A stretch of DNA of 64,000 nucleotides, from NCBI GenBank assembly GCA_023266195.1, contig JAHFRP010000001.1, positions 434,001 to 498,000 of the forward strand, read 5' to 3'. The stretch's first letter is position 1. Each line of letters starts with the position of its first letter. The position numbers and the translations under genes are program-made. The notes below the pieces were generated by a model that was not told the origin of the DNA, did not search any database, and saw only the letters and a list, made by a program, of their open reading frames with translations. This stretch comes from Sulfuricella sp. Its GTDB lineage: Bacteria > Pseudomonadota > Gammaproteobacteria > Burkholderiales > Sulfuricellaceae. Of the stretch, positions 17,999-26,808 are shown piece by piece.

Positions 17999-19914
17999 GG
18001 TGTTGCGTTTTCACCGCTCACCATCAGCCTGTCGCGCCCCGCGTGCTTGGCATCGTAGAGCGCCAGATCGGCGGCCTGCATCAGTGTTTCCATGTCTTCG
18101 CCGTGTTCCGGGTAAAGCGCCAGCCCCATCGAAATGGCGATGCGCGGCAGCACCGTGCCACCGGATTTAACTTCCATGGCGCGCACTTTCTGCATCAGCC
18201 GCTCGCCCCATTCGCGCGCCTGATCGATGCCGGTCGCGGCCAGGATCACGGTGAATTCTTCGCCGCCGAAGCGGCAGGCGAGATCGCCCTTGCGGCAATT
18301 GTCCCGTATTGCGCGGCCCAGCCCGCGCAATACCGCATCGCCCGCTTCGTGGCCGTACCGGTCGTTGAATTTCTTGAAAAAATCCACGTCCAGCATGAAC
18401 GCAGCCAGCGGTCCCCCGGCGCGCGCCGCGCGCGCCAGTTCGCGCGGGATGGCGTCTTCGAGAAAGCGCCGGTTGTAAAGCCCGGTGAGCACATCGCGGA
18501 TCGACTGCTGGCGCAGCGCATCGCGCAGACGCAGATTGGAAAGCGCCAGGGCGATCTGTGCCGCCGCGCTTTCGGCGAGCACGACCTGCAAATGCTGTTC
18601 GGCGGTTTCGCCGGGCGCGAGGCTGGCGAGGCGGAAATCGGGGAAGCCGAGATGCAGCAGGCCGAAGATTTCACCGTGCGCCGCCAGCGGCACGCACAGG
18701 CTGGCGCCCTGGCAGCACTTCGGCAAATGCTGGCAGAGCATCGCGCCTTCCGTCTCGACAGCCAGATACGGCTTGCCGCGGCGCAGCGCCCAGCACTCGT
18801 CGTTGTCGAAACTCGCGGGGAAGACCGTGCCCGACGGGCGGTTCCAGAAGACGGCCTGTTCCAGCGCAGCGGGACTGCCGGCGCTGAGATAGAGCGTGCC
18901 CGCGGCGCCCGGGAACAAGGCCTGGGCGAAGCGGGCGACCACTGCCCGAGCCTCGTCCGTATCCAGGCAGGATTGCAGCAGTTCGCCCATTTCGTTGCGC
19001 AGGCTGATTTCGCGGTTCTGGCGCCCGGCGGTTTCGATCGCATCGCGCAGCTCGGCGGTGCGCGCCGCAACCGTTTCTTCCAGCAGGTTGCGCTGCCTAT
19101 CGAGCGATTGCTGGGCAACAGAAAGTTTCTCGGCGTGGTTGATGAGCTTGGCGGCCATCAGGCGGAAACTCTCGCTCAGCATGTCGATTTCATTGCCGCT
19201 GCCAGTCATGCCCAGATTCTCGCCCAGCGTTTCCTGCACGGTGCGCTCTGCATCCTGCGTCAGCTGCCTCAGTGGGCGTAGCGTGCGCCAGCCATTCCGG
19301 TAGCCGGCGACGAGCAGGAAGAGCAGAGCCGCAGTCATGCCGAAATAGAGCTTTTTAGCGAAGCCGAGACCGGCTTCGTCGTCAAGCAGGGCTTTTTTCA
19401 CGACGCCCTTCTGAAAACCGATCTGGCGCTCGAATGCCCGTCCCGTGGCTGCGGCGTAGGGAAAAGAGGTCAAACTCCGCCATTGCATGGCCTCGTCGTG
19501 GCGCCCGGCCTGCCACAGTTCGAAGAACTTGGCGTGTGATTCCCTGTAGCGCGCGTATTCGGCTTTGAGTTCCGCCAGCGCCTGGCGTTCTTCCGGGGTG
19601 CGCACCTGCTTCGGCGCACCGTAGAGCGCGAGCCGATCATCGATCAATGCATACCATTTCGGCTCCTCGGCGAGGACAGCCTGCTGTTCCATGGCATCGC
19701 CCACGATGAACCTGGAAAGGCCGAAGCACAGCTTCCACAATCCCGCCTCCGCCTCGGCCAGCTGGATGGTGCCGGCGAGGTGGTCGTCGTAAGCGACATG
19801 GGTATCTGTCGCGTAGTTCTCCATCATCCGCCATTCCAGCGCGGCGGCGACCAGGATCACGGCCAGGCCCGCCGTGAGACCCAGATTGAGCTGGGTGATG
19901 ATTTTAATCTTCAT
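17995..19914 (-). CDS. Membrane-bound GAF-GGDEF diguanylate cyclase
   Basis: The 639-residue protein has a membrane helix at about 8-28, a periplasmic four-helix-like domain, a second helix at about 190-210, HAMP, coiled coil, GAF (about 300-460) and GGDEF (about 480-630). The active site is RFGGEEF near 552, with RKGD five residues before it as a product-inhibition site, so it should make c-di-GMP. The GAF domain contains a cysteine cluster, CQHLPKCCQGASLC, which could bind a metal or react to redox; this is inference. The upstream neighbour is a PstS-like binding protein that may feed its periplasmic sensor. The stop codon is the TAG of a REP head. Confidence 0.92.
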   Translation of the reverse strand: MKIKIITQLNLGLTAGLAVILVAAALEWRMMENYATDTHVAYDDHLAGTIQLAEAEAGLWKLCFGLSRFIVGDAMEQQAVLAEEPKWYALIDDRLALYGAPKQVRTPEERQALAELKAEYARYRESHAKFFELWQAGRHDEAMQWRSLTSFPYAAATGRAFERQIGFQKGVVKKALLDDEAGLGFAKKLYFGMTAALLFLLVAGYRNGWRTLRPLRQLTQDAERTVQETLGENLGMTGSGNEIDMLSESFRLMAAKLINHAEKLSVAQQSLDRQRNLLEETVAARTAELRDAIETAGRQNREISLRNEMGELLQSCLDTDEARAVVARFAQALFPGAAGTLYLSAGSPAALEQAVFWNRPSGTVFPASFDNDECWALRRGKPYLAVETEGAMLCQHLPKCCQGASLCVPLAAHGEIFGLLHLGFPDFRLASLAPGETAEQHLQVVLAESAAAQIALALSNLRLRDALRQQSIRDVLTGLYNRRFLEDAIPRELARAARAGGPLAAFMLDVDFFKKFNDRYGHEAGDAVLRGLGRAIRDNCRKGDLACRFGGEEFTVILAATGIDQAREWGERLMQKVRAMEVKSGGTVLPRIAISMGLALYPEHGEDMETLMQAADLALYDAKHAGRDRLMVSGENATP

Positions 19915-20000
19915 GCGAGGCTCCCGGGGGGGGGGTAAATATTTATTGCCACCTGTTAGCGTAAAATTCGTAAGTCATCATACCGTGCTTGCCGCGTTCC

Positions 20001-20162
20001 TTCGCGCAATAATTGCGCTCCTACAACAATGCGGTGTAGGAGCCCGATTTAACCAGCCACTTACCCATCTTTTTTTGATGGATTAGTGGATTGGCTATGC
20101 AAAGCCATCGGGCGATTGCTTTTCGCGCCGCGACCCTTCCGCAGCAAGCTGCGCTCTTGCCA
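20001..20162. repeat. REP-like cluster including long palindrome copy 2
   Basis: An inverted GCGC-type hairpin (20001-20024) is followed by the long palindrome at 20036-20119 (GTAGGAGCCCGATTTAACC to GGGCGATTGC) and a degenerate inverted GCGC-type unit near 20130-20160. It fills the gap between the cyclase gene and the pstS-like gene; nothing else is seen in that gap of about 250 bases. Confidence 0.85.
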
Positions 20163-20170
20163 GGTGCCGC

Positions 20171-20986
20171 CTAATCGAGATAGGGCACGTAATCGTATTG
20201 TTCGATCACGCTGCGCGCCTGCGAGGAAAGCGCGAAAGCAACGAACGCCTTGGCCATGCCGGCGGGAACCGCACGGGCCACCAGGTTAAGCTGGCGCACC
20301 ACCGGATAGCTGCCGTCCCGCATCGTCCTGACGCCGGCAGGGACGCCGTCGAGCGCCAGCAGGCGAACTGCCGAGCCCTGCGCGGCGGCATGCTCGGCCA
20401 TGCCGACCGAAAGAAACACCAGCGCGTTGCGGTTGGCCAGCAGCGCCTTCAAGGCTTCGGCGTTGTCGCCGGCCAGCGCGGCGGCCTTGATCTGTTCTTC
20501 TTGGATGCCGGCATAGGCGGTGACCGATTCCAGCGAGCCGCGCCCATGCGGACGGGAAATCAGGGCGATGGGCGCATCCGCCCCGCCCAGCGCTTTCCAG
20601 TTGGCGATTTTGCCGGTGAGAATGTCGGCGAACTGGGTGCGCGTAACCGCTTTCACCGGGTTGTCGCGGTGTGCCACCAACGCCACGCCGTCGCGCGCCA
20701 CGGTGAAGGCGAACAGGTCTTTTTCGTCGGTCTTGAGCGCGCGCGACACCATGCCGATGTCGGCTTTGCCCTCGCGCGTGTCGCTGATGCCGCGCCCGGA
20801 GCCGCCCATCCGCACCTCGATCTCGACTTCGGGATGCTGCGCCGAAAAACGCCGCGCCAGTTCCGCCACTACCGGCGCCAGCGTGCTGGAGCCGGTGATC
20901 GTCAGCTTGACGGGCTGTGCGGCGAGCGCGGGAACCAGGGTGAGCAGCAAAGCGGCCATCAGGGTCAGTCTTTTCCAGGGTTGCAT
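20171..20986 (-). CDS. PstS-like phosphate-type substrate-binding protein
   Basis: A periplasmic binding protein of 271 residues with signal peptide MQPWKRLTLMAALLLTLVPALAAQ. The phosphate-binding pattern is present: TGSSTLAP at about 31-38, GGSGRGISD near 62 and SRPHGRGSLESV near 143. No pstCAB transport genes are near; the neighbours are signalling genes. It might deliver a ligand to the periplasmic domain of the cyclase directly downstream rather than serve transport. The oxyanion bound is unknown. Confidence 0.85.
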   Translation of the reverse strand: MQPWKRLTLMAALLLTLVPALAAQPVKLTITGSSTLAPVVAELARRFSAQHPEVEIEVRMGGSGRGISDTREGKADIGMVSRALKTDEKDLFAFTVARDGVALVAHRDNPVKAVTRTQFADILTGKIANWKALGGADAPIALISRPHGRGSLESVTAYAGIQEEQIKAAALAGDNAEALKALLANRNALVFLSVGMAEHAAAQGSAVRLLALDGVPAGVRTMRDGSYPVVRQLNLVARAVPAGMAKAFVAFALSSQARSVIEQYDYVPYLD

Positions 20987-21018
20987 GGTTTAATTCTCCT
21001 TACATTCCTTTTCGCACC

Positions 21019-21113
21019 GTAGGAGCGCAACTTGTTGCGCGATTGCATTCTTCGCGCAATGAATTGCGCTCCTACGGCAATGTAACGTAGGAGCCCGATT
21101 CATCGGGCGATTG
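21019..21113. repeat. REP-like trio on the 3' side of the RAYT gene
   Basis: Three hairpins are present: a direct GCGC-type unit from GTAG at 21019, an inverted one ending CTAC at 21075, and a CCCGAT-type unit from GTAG at 21087 that ends at the last base before the RAYT stop codon. The first two form a head-to-head pair, as in bacterial interspersed mosaic elements. Confidence 0.9.
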
Positions 21114-21569
21114 CTACAGCCACATCGCATCCCAATGCGGATATTCGCCAACGCTTTTGACCAAACCCGCACGCAAAGGGTTGGCTACGATGTAGCGAGC
21201 AATATCGCGCAAATCTTCATCGTTACGTAGCGCATGATCGTGAAATCCGCGCTGCCATACCCGGTGCCGGAGAATCATGGATACCTTGGCCTTGTACAGG
21301 CGAACTACGCCGGACAGCTTGCCGCCTTCCTCGATCTGGAACAACCAATGGATATGATCGGGCATGACGACAAAAGCACATGTTTGCGCATGGCGCTCAA
21401 TATCCTTGTCATGCAAACACCGCACCGCCAGGCGCGCAGCGGCAAAAGAAGCGAAAACCGGTTTACGCGCAGCGGTGACGGCAGTCACCAGATATATCTG
21501 GTTCGGCAGGGAAACACGGCCTTTGCGGAGATTTTTTCCGTGAGGCTGTTTTTCCGGGTCGTCTGTCAT
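21114..21569 (-). CDS. REP-associated tyrosine transposase (RAYT, Y1 family)
   Basis: The 151-residue protein belongs to the Y1_Tnp (PF01797) HUH-type family that processes single-stranded REP DNA. The metal-binding HUH motif is in VVMPDHIHWLFQ. The nucleophile Tyr is in DIARYIVANPLRAG, and VWQRGFHDHALRNDED is the conserved central block. The C-terminus GEYPHWDAMWL is typical. It starts at ATG 21569 behind a GGAGG site. REP-like hairpins directly flank both ends (21019-21113 and 21592-21713), as expected for a RAYT locus. No frameshift or missing key residue is seen, so it could be active. Confidence 0.93.
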   Translation of the reverse strand: MTDDPEKQPHGKNLRKGRVSLPNQIYLVTAVTAARKPVFASFAAARLAVRCLHDKDIERHAQTCAFVVMPDHIHWLFQIEEGGKLSGVVRLYKAKVSMILRHRVWQRGFHDHALRNDEDLRDIARYIVANPLRAGLVKSVGEYPHWDAMWL

Positions 21570-21591
21570 GCGTCTCTCCCTCCATTGGAAT

Positions 21592-21713
21592 CGCGCAGCA
21601 CCCGCAAGGGGTACGCCGGCGGGTGCCCCGCTGCTGCGCAGCGACCCTTCCGCAGCAAGCTGCGTTCCTACAAAAATGCGGCGGCGTAGGAGCCCGATTC
21701 ATCGGGCGATTGC
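21592..21713. repeat. REP-like repeats on the 5' side of the RAYT gene
   Basis: A compound unit at 21592-21671 contains CAGCACCCGCAAGGGG, CGCCGGCGGGTGCCCCG and an inverted GCGC-type hairpin. It is followed by a CCCGAT-type REP from GTAG at 21686. The compound unit recurs at about 31890-31966 and, degenerate and inverted, at about 23648-23725. The last REP also encodes the C-terminus and TGA stop of the receiver gene to its right. Confidence 0.85.
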
Positions 21714-22121
21714 ATCCCGTTCCATCAGCCGGCGACATTCCTTCATCATCAAAACGTTCTTCACCCGCAGCGAAAGCTCGGCACGATCCACCGGCTTGGA
21801 TATGAACTCGTCGGCCCCCGCTTGCAGCGCGAACAGGCGCGATTCCCGGTCGTCCAGCGAGGTGACCACGATGACCGGAATATCGCGGGTCGCCGGGTCT
21901 GATTTGAGTTTTTCCGTGGCCTCGAAACCGTTCATGCCCGGCATCATGATATCCATCAGAATCAGGCCGGGCAGTTCCGCCGCAGCCATCCGCAGCGCCG
22001 CCTCTCCGCTGGAAACGGAGAGCGGGGCATAGCCGTCGGCGAGCAGCATCGCTTCCAGCAATTTCACGTTGCGGGGTTCGTCGTCGACGATCAGGATTTT
22101 GGCGCGTTTTTTGTTGTTCAT
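21699..22121 (-). CDS. Single-domain response regulator (receiver)
   Basis: A 140-residue receiver: acidic pocket in ILIVDDEPRNVK, phospho-acceptor Asp in LILMDIMMPGMNG, Thr in VIVVTSLDDRES and Lys in FISKPVDRAEL, plus a short C-terminal helix. There is no output domain. The C-terminal residues A-I-A-R and the TGA stop are encoded inside a REP-like repeat (GCAATCGCCCGATGA on the minus strand). The upstream gene is a PAS histidine kinase, probably its partner; the gap holds two more REP hairpins. Confidence 0.9.
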   Translation of the reverse strand: MNNKKRAKILIVDDEPRNVKLLEAMLLADGYAPLSVSSGEAALRMAAAELPGLILMDIMMPGMNGFEATEKLKSDPATRDIPVIVVTSLDDRESRLFALQAGADEFISKPVDRAELSLRVKNVLMMKECRRLMERDAIAR

Positions 22122-22181
22122 GCTGGGTTCCCCTGAAATGTATTATGCGGTTGGTTAACGGTCATGGCGAATCGCCGCCCC

Positions 22182-22240
22182 GTAGGAGCGCAGCTTGCTG
22201 CGCGAGAAGAATGCAATCGCCCGATAAATCGGGCTCCTAC
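22182..22240. repeat. REP-like hairpin pair between receiver and kinase genes
   Basis: A direct GCGC-type unit (GTAG at 22182) and an inverted CCCGAT-type unit (CTAC at 22240) face each other, separated by about 10 bases. Confidence 0.85.
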
Positions 22241-22265
22241 GGGGCGGTGGGTTACGAATTTCACG

Positions 22266-23516
22266 TTAAACATTTTGCACCTCCGGCGTTTTGCCGTCGC
22301 GGTACGGCAGCCGCGCCTTGAAGCAGCTCCCCTTGCCAGGCTCGCTTTGCACTACAAGGCAGCCGCCGTGCAGTTGCGCCAGGCGCAACGCCAGTGCCAG
22401 GCCGATACCGGCGCCCCCGGCGCGGCGGCCGAGGCTGCCGTCGAGCTGGGCGAAGGGCTGGAACAGGCGCGGTATCTGCTCCGGCGGGATGCCGATGCCG
22501 CTGTCGCATACCGCGATTTCCAGGCCGGCGCCGGCATCGCAAGGGCAGGGGTGGCTGTCCGTGGATACCCGCTCGCGCGGGCAGGGCATCTTGTTTGCGC
22601 GCACGCTGACGGAGCCGCCGGACGGGGTGAACTTGAGCGCGTTGGACAGCAGTTGCGCCAGCATCTGGCGCGCCCTCGCTTCGTCCACCTCCGCCACGCC
22701 GAGCGCCGGGTCGATCTCCAGCTCCAGCCGGACGCCGCGTTCCCTGGCTTCGGACTGGAACTGGGCGATCCATCCCTGGAGCGCGGCGGGGATGTCCAGC
22801 GGCGCCGGCTGGAATTCCAGCCGCCCGGCCTCATAACGGGCGATGTCAATCAGGTCGTTGACCAGGCAAAGCATTTTTCGCCCACTCGCCGCCACGTCAT
22901 GCGCGTAGCCCAGCTGCGTTTCGTTGAGGGGGCCGGTGGCGCCGCTGGCGCACAGTTCGGCGAAGCCGAGGATGGTGTTCAGGGGCGTGCGCAGTTCGTG
23001 CGAGAGATTGGCGAGGAATTCCGTCTTGTAGCGGTTGGCCTCGGCCAGTTGCTGGTTCGCGCGCGCCAGTTCGTCCGCCCGTGCCCGCAGTTCCTGCTCC
23101 AGCCGCTTGCATTCGCTGACATCGAAGATCACGCCGAGCTGCGCGACCGGTTTTTCCGCGCCGTCGAACAGCGGTGCCGCATGATCCTGCACCCAGATGA
23201 CATGTCCGTCCTTGTGCAGCACCCGGTATTCGGCGACCACCCGCCCGCCAGTGCTCATCTTGGCCGGGTCGATGACCGCCAGCGCCCGCTCGCGGTCGCC
23301 CGGGTGCAGGCGTTGCAGCCACAAATCGGGCTGGGCTTTCCATTCCTCCAGGCTGAAGCCCAGCAGGTCGATGATCTGCGGGCTGACATACACCGCCGCC
23401 ACCCGATCGGGCTCGGTGATATAGGTCACGGCAGGGAGCTGTTCGACCAGCACCTGGAAGCGTTCCTGGGTGTCGAGCAGTTGCCGTTGCAATGCCTTGC
23501 TGTCTAGAGTGGTCAT
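22266..23516 (-). CDS. PAS-domain histidine kinase
   Basis: A soluble sensor kinase of 416 residues. A PAS domain (about 15-135) is followed by a coiled coil, HisKA with the phospho-acceptor His in [15 protein letters not shown] near 178, and HATPase with N box QLLSNALKFTPSGG, G1 CDSGIGIPPEQ and G2 GGAGIGLALALRL. Within the ATPase domain, between SVRAN and GLEIAVCDSG, there is an extra stretch of about 22 residues starting MPCPRERVSTDS, encoded by hairpin-forming DNA. This is probably a small in-frame insertion. No membrane segment is seen. The receiver gene 145 bases downstream is the likely partner. Confidence 0.92.
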   Translation of the reverse strand: MTTLDSKALQRQLLDTQERFQVLVEQLPAVTYITEPDRVAAVYVSPQIIDLLGFSLEEWKAQPDLWLQRLHPGDRERALAVIDPAKMSTGGRVVAEYRVLHKDGHVIWVQDHAAPLFDGAEKPVAQLGVIFDVSECKRLEQELRARADELARANQQLAEANRYKTEFLANLSHELRTPLNTILGFAELCASGATGPLNETQLGYAHDVAASGRKMLCLVNDLIDIARYEAGRLEFQPAPLDIPAALQGWIAQFQSEARERGVRLELEIDPALGVAEVDEARARQMLAQLLSNALKFTPSGGSVSVRANKMPCPRERVSTDSHPCPCDAGAGLEIAVCDSGIGIPPEQIPRLFQPFAQLDGSLGRRAGGAGIGLALALRLAQLHGGCLVVQSEPGKGSCFKARLPYRDGKTPEVQNV

Positions 23517-23647
23517 AGGCTTTTCCTTGATATCAAGACCTCATTTGGTGCTGCGGAGGCACGGAAAAAATGCTGAATAATCGAGCACGTGTTTCCGTTC
23601 ATCTCTGCGCCCGAGGTCATGGCGCCCCGGCGATGAAGATGCCCCCA

Positions 23648-23805
23648 TAGGTGCGCAGCTCGCTGCGAAAGGGGCGCTGCGCAGCTGCGGGGCATCCGCC
23701 GGCGTCCTCCCCGCAGCGAAAAGCTCGCCCGATGGCTTTGCATGGCCAATCCACTAATCCATCAAAAAAACGATGGGTAAGTGGCTGGTTAAATCGGGCT
23801 CCTAC
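23648..23805. repeat. Compound REP-like repeat and long palindrome copy 3
   Basis: This fills about half of the 304-base gap between two signalling genes. A degenerate copy of the GC-rich compound unit (23648-23725) is followed by an inverted long palindrome (23726-23805) ending GGGCTCCTAC. The rest of the gap (23517-23647) has no gene or recognised repeat and may hold the promoter of the PAS kinase gene. Confidence 0.8.
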
Positions 23806-23820
23806 AGGATGGTTTGCGGT

Positions 23821-26772
23821 TCAATCGTTTTTCCTGGGTTCCGTTCCCGCGCCCCACATGGCCTCGTAGGCCTGGCTGATTTCCCTTGCCAGGCGGGCGT
23901 TTTCTTGCGCCATGTCGTAATGTTCGAAGGCCTCGCGGACGTTGGCGCGCAATTGCTCGTCTTCCCACGGCTTGGTGAGGAACTTGTACACCGCGCCCTC
24001 GTTGATGGCGGCGGTGACGCTTTTCAGTTCGGCGTAGCCGGACAGCACGATGCGGATGGTGTCGGGATAGATATGTTTGACCCGGCGCAGGAACTCCACC
24101 CCGCTCATTTCCGGCATGCGCTGGTCGGACAGGATCACCCCCACCTGGTGGGCGGCCAGCAGGTCGAACGCTTCCTGCGGGCTGGTGGTATGCAGGATTT
24201 GGTAGCCGTCGCGCCGCAGCACGCGCTGGAGCGCGCTCAGGATGTTTGCCTCGTCGTCCACCAGCAACAGGGTGCGCGGCGCACGGCGGTCGAGTTCCCG
24301 CACCGGGAGCTTGCGGCCGTCCCTGAGCAATTGCTCGAACTCCCCGGCCGGCAATGGGCGGCTGAAATAGAAGCCCTGCATTTCGTCGCAGAAGCGGTTG
24401 CGCAGATAGACCATCTGTTCCAGGGTTTCCACCCCTTCGGCGATCACTTTCAGCCCCAGGTCGTGCGCCAGCGTCACGACGGTCCTGGCGATGGCGGCGG
24501 CATGGGGGTCGCTGGTGACATGGCGGATGAAGCTCTGGTCGATTTTCACGTAGTCGAACGGGAAGCGCTTGAGGTAGTTGAGCGACGAATAACCGGTGCC
24601 GAAATCGTCGAGCGACAGTTTCACGCCGGAGGGCTTGATCTGCTTCAGCACCGTGGCGGAATGCTCCGGCTGGCGCATCAGCATGGTTTCGGTCAGCTCC
24701 AGCTTGAGGTGGCGCGCCGCCAGCCCGGTTTCACGCAGCGCTGCGGCCACCGCCTGTTCGACATCGTGGCGCTCGAACTGGCGCGCCGACACGTTCACCG
24801 CCACCGACAATTCCCCCAGCCCGGCTTCCTGCCATGCGCGGTTCTGGGCGCAGGCGGTGCGGATCACCCAGTCGCCGATGGGCACGATCAGGCCGGTTTC
24901 CTCCGCCAGCGGAATGAAATCCAGCGGCGGCACCAGCCCCTTCTCCGGGTGGTTCCAGCGGATCAGTGCTTCCGTGCCGGTGACTTCGCCGTTGTGCAGA
25001 TCCACGATGGGCTGGTAATACAGCACCAGTTCGCCGCGCTCCAGCGCGTGGCGCAATTCGCTTTCGACCGCCAGCCGCCGGCGGCTTTTTTCGCTCATTT
25101 CGGCGGCATAGAACTGGAAGTTGTTGCGCCCGTTTTCCTTGGCGCGGCACATCGCCGTGTCGGCATTCCTGAGCAGCGTGGCGCCGTCCTCGCCGTCGCC
25201 CGTGAACAGGCTCAGGCCGATGCTGCAGGTGATGAACACTTCCTTGCCGGCGATGGTCAGCGGCTCGGCCACCGCCAGTCGGGCGCGCTCGGCGATGGCG
25301 CCGGTGTTTTCCGGCGATTCGGCATTGGGCAGCAGCAGCGAGAACACGTCTCCGCCGATGCGCGCCACCATGTCGCCGTCGCGCACACAACCGCGCAGGC
25401 GTCCGGCGACGGCGACCAGCAGCGCATCGCCCGCCTCGTGGCCAAGGCTGTCGTTGACCACATTGAAGCCGTCCAGATCGAGAAACGCCACCGCCACCAG
25501 CTCGCCGCTCTGCCGCGCCCCGGCCAGCGCCTGTTCCAGGCGATCGTGGAACAGGGTGCGGTTGGGCAAATTGGTCAGTTCGTCGTGGCTGGCCTGGTGC
25601 GCGAGCCGTTCCTCGTACTTGATGCGCTCGGAAATATCCTCCTGGATGGCGATGAAATGGGAAATGGCGCCGTCCTCGCCCTTGATCGAGAAAATGGTGT
25701 CGCTTTCCCAGTACGGTTCGCCGTCCTTCCTGCGGTTCTGCAGGGTGCCGTGCCACTCGCGCCCGGCGCTGATGGCTTTCCACATCTCCCGGTAAATCTC
25801 CGGGGGGGTGGTGCCGGATTTCAGCAGGCGCGGGTTCTTGCCCAGCACTTCGTCCAGCGCGTAGCCGCTGATCTGGGTGAATTTCGGGTTGGCGTATTCG
25901 ATATTGCCGTCCCTGCCGGTAATCAGCACCGCCACCGCGCTTTGCTCGATGATGCGCTGCAGGTCGTCGGCGCGCTTGTGCGCCGCCTTGCGCTCGCTGA
26001 TGTCGGTGATGATGCCCTCCATGCGCAGCGGCCGGCCCTGGCTGTCCGGTGTCATGCGCCCGCGGTTGTGCGCCCAGCGGATTTCGCCGTCCGGGCGCAC
26101 GATGCGGAATTCGACCTCCCGCGCCTCGCCGCTGTGCTCGATTTCCCGCGAAAAATCCAGCACCCGCTCGCGGTCGTCGGGATGCACCATTTCCAGCCAC
26201 AGCATGGCGTTCTCGGCAAAGCGCTGGTGCGGCACGCCGTAAATCTTTTCCACCGCGGCATTGAGGAACAGCAGCTTCTTGTTTCCGGGAGAAACCGACC
26301 ACACCGCGTGGTCCAGCGAATTCAGCACCCCGTCGAGGCGGTCGCGGCTTTCCTGCAGCGCCGCCCGCGTGTCGCGCAGCACGCGCCGGGTGCGCGCCGT
26401 CTCCATCGCGGCGCGCACCCGCACCGAGAGCCGGTCGTAACCTTTCTTGCCTTTCAGCACATAATCGTCGAAGCCGGCCATCATCGCATCCACCGCCACT
26501 TCCTCGTTGCCCGTGCCGGTCAGCATGATTACCGGGCAATCCGGGAAACGCCTGCGGATTTTGTGGAATATGCTCAATCCATCGTCCCACTCCAGCCAGT
26601 AATCGGTGATCGCCAGGTCGAAACCGCCGCGTTTCAGCGCGCTTTCGAAATCCCCGCGGCTGGCGGCGGTGTCCAGGCGCGCGCCGGGCAGACCCTGGCG
26701 CAGCTGGTGCAGCGCCAGTTCGAGGTCGTTGGCGTTGTTGTCGATCAGCAGAATGTGTTTTGGGTGTGTCAT
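23821..26772 (-). CDS. REC-PAS-PAS-GGDEF-EAL-REC hybrid c-di-GMP regulator
   Basis: A soluble protein of 983 residues. The N-terminal receiver (about 1-125; ILLIDNNANDLE, Asp in LAITDYWLEWDDG) is followed by two PAS domains (about 150-400), GGDEF (410-560), EAL (565-815) and a C-terminal receiver (about 830-950; LLVDDEANILSAL, LSDQRMPEMSG, KFLTKPWEDEQL). The cyclase site reads RIGGDVF instead of GGDEF, so the fourth residue is Val and cyclase activity is doubtful. The EAL site (TEALIRW near 600, DDFGTGYSS) is intact. The net role is probably c-di-GMP breakdown under control of two phosphorylation inputs. Confidence 0.92.
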   Translation of the reverse strand: MTHPKHILLIDNNANDLELALHQLRQGLPGARLDTAASRGDFESALKRGGFDLAITDYWLEWDDGLSIFHKIRRRFPDCPVIMLTGTGNEEVAVDAMMAGFDDYVLKGKKGYDRLSVRVRAAMETARTRRVLRDTRAALQESRDRLDGVLNSLDHAVWSVSPGNKKLLFLNAAVEKIYGVPHQRFAENAMLWLEMVHPDDRERVLDFSREIEHSGEAREVEFRIVRPDGEIRWAHNRGRMTPDSQGRPLRMEGIITDISERKAAHKRADDLQRIIEQSAVAVLITGRDGNIEYANPKFTQISGYALDEVLGKNPRLLKSGTTPPEIYREMWKAISAGREWHGTLQNRRKDGEPYWESDTIFSIKGEDGAISHFIAIQEDISERIKYEERLAHQASHDELTNLPNRTLFHDRLEQALAGARQSGELVAVAFLDLDGFNVVNDSLGHEAGDALLVAVAGRLRGCVRDGDMVARIGGDVFSLLLPNAESPENTGAIAERARLAVAEPLTIAGKEVFITCSIGLSLFTGDGEDGATLLRNADTAMCRAKENGRNNFQFYAAEMSEKSRRRLAVESELRHALERGELVLYYQPIVDLHNGEVTGTEALIRWNHPEKGLVPPLDFIPLAEETGLIVPIGDWVIRTACAQNRAWQEAGLGELSVAVNVSARQFERHDVEQAVAAALRETGLAARHLKLELTETMLMRQPEHSATVLKQIKPSGVKLSLDDFGTGYSSLNYLKRFPFDYVKIDQSFIRHVTSDPHAAAIARTVVTLAHDLGLKVIAEGVETLEQMVYLRNRFCDEMQGFYFSRPLPAGEFEQLLRDGRKLPVRELDRRAPRTLLLVDDEANILSALQRVLRRDGYQILHTTSPQEAFDLLAAHQVGVILSDQRMPEMSGVEFLRRVKHIYPDTIRIVLSGYAELKSVTAAINEGAVYKFLTKPWEDEQLRANVREAFEHYDMAQENARLAREISQAYEAMWGAGTEPRKND

Positions 26773-26808
26773 ATCGTCACCATTCTAACGCTAGCAAAAT
26801 TGCGGTTT

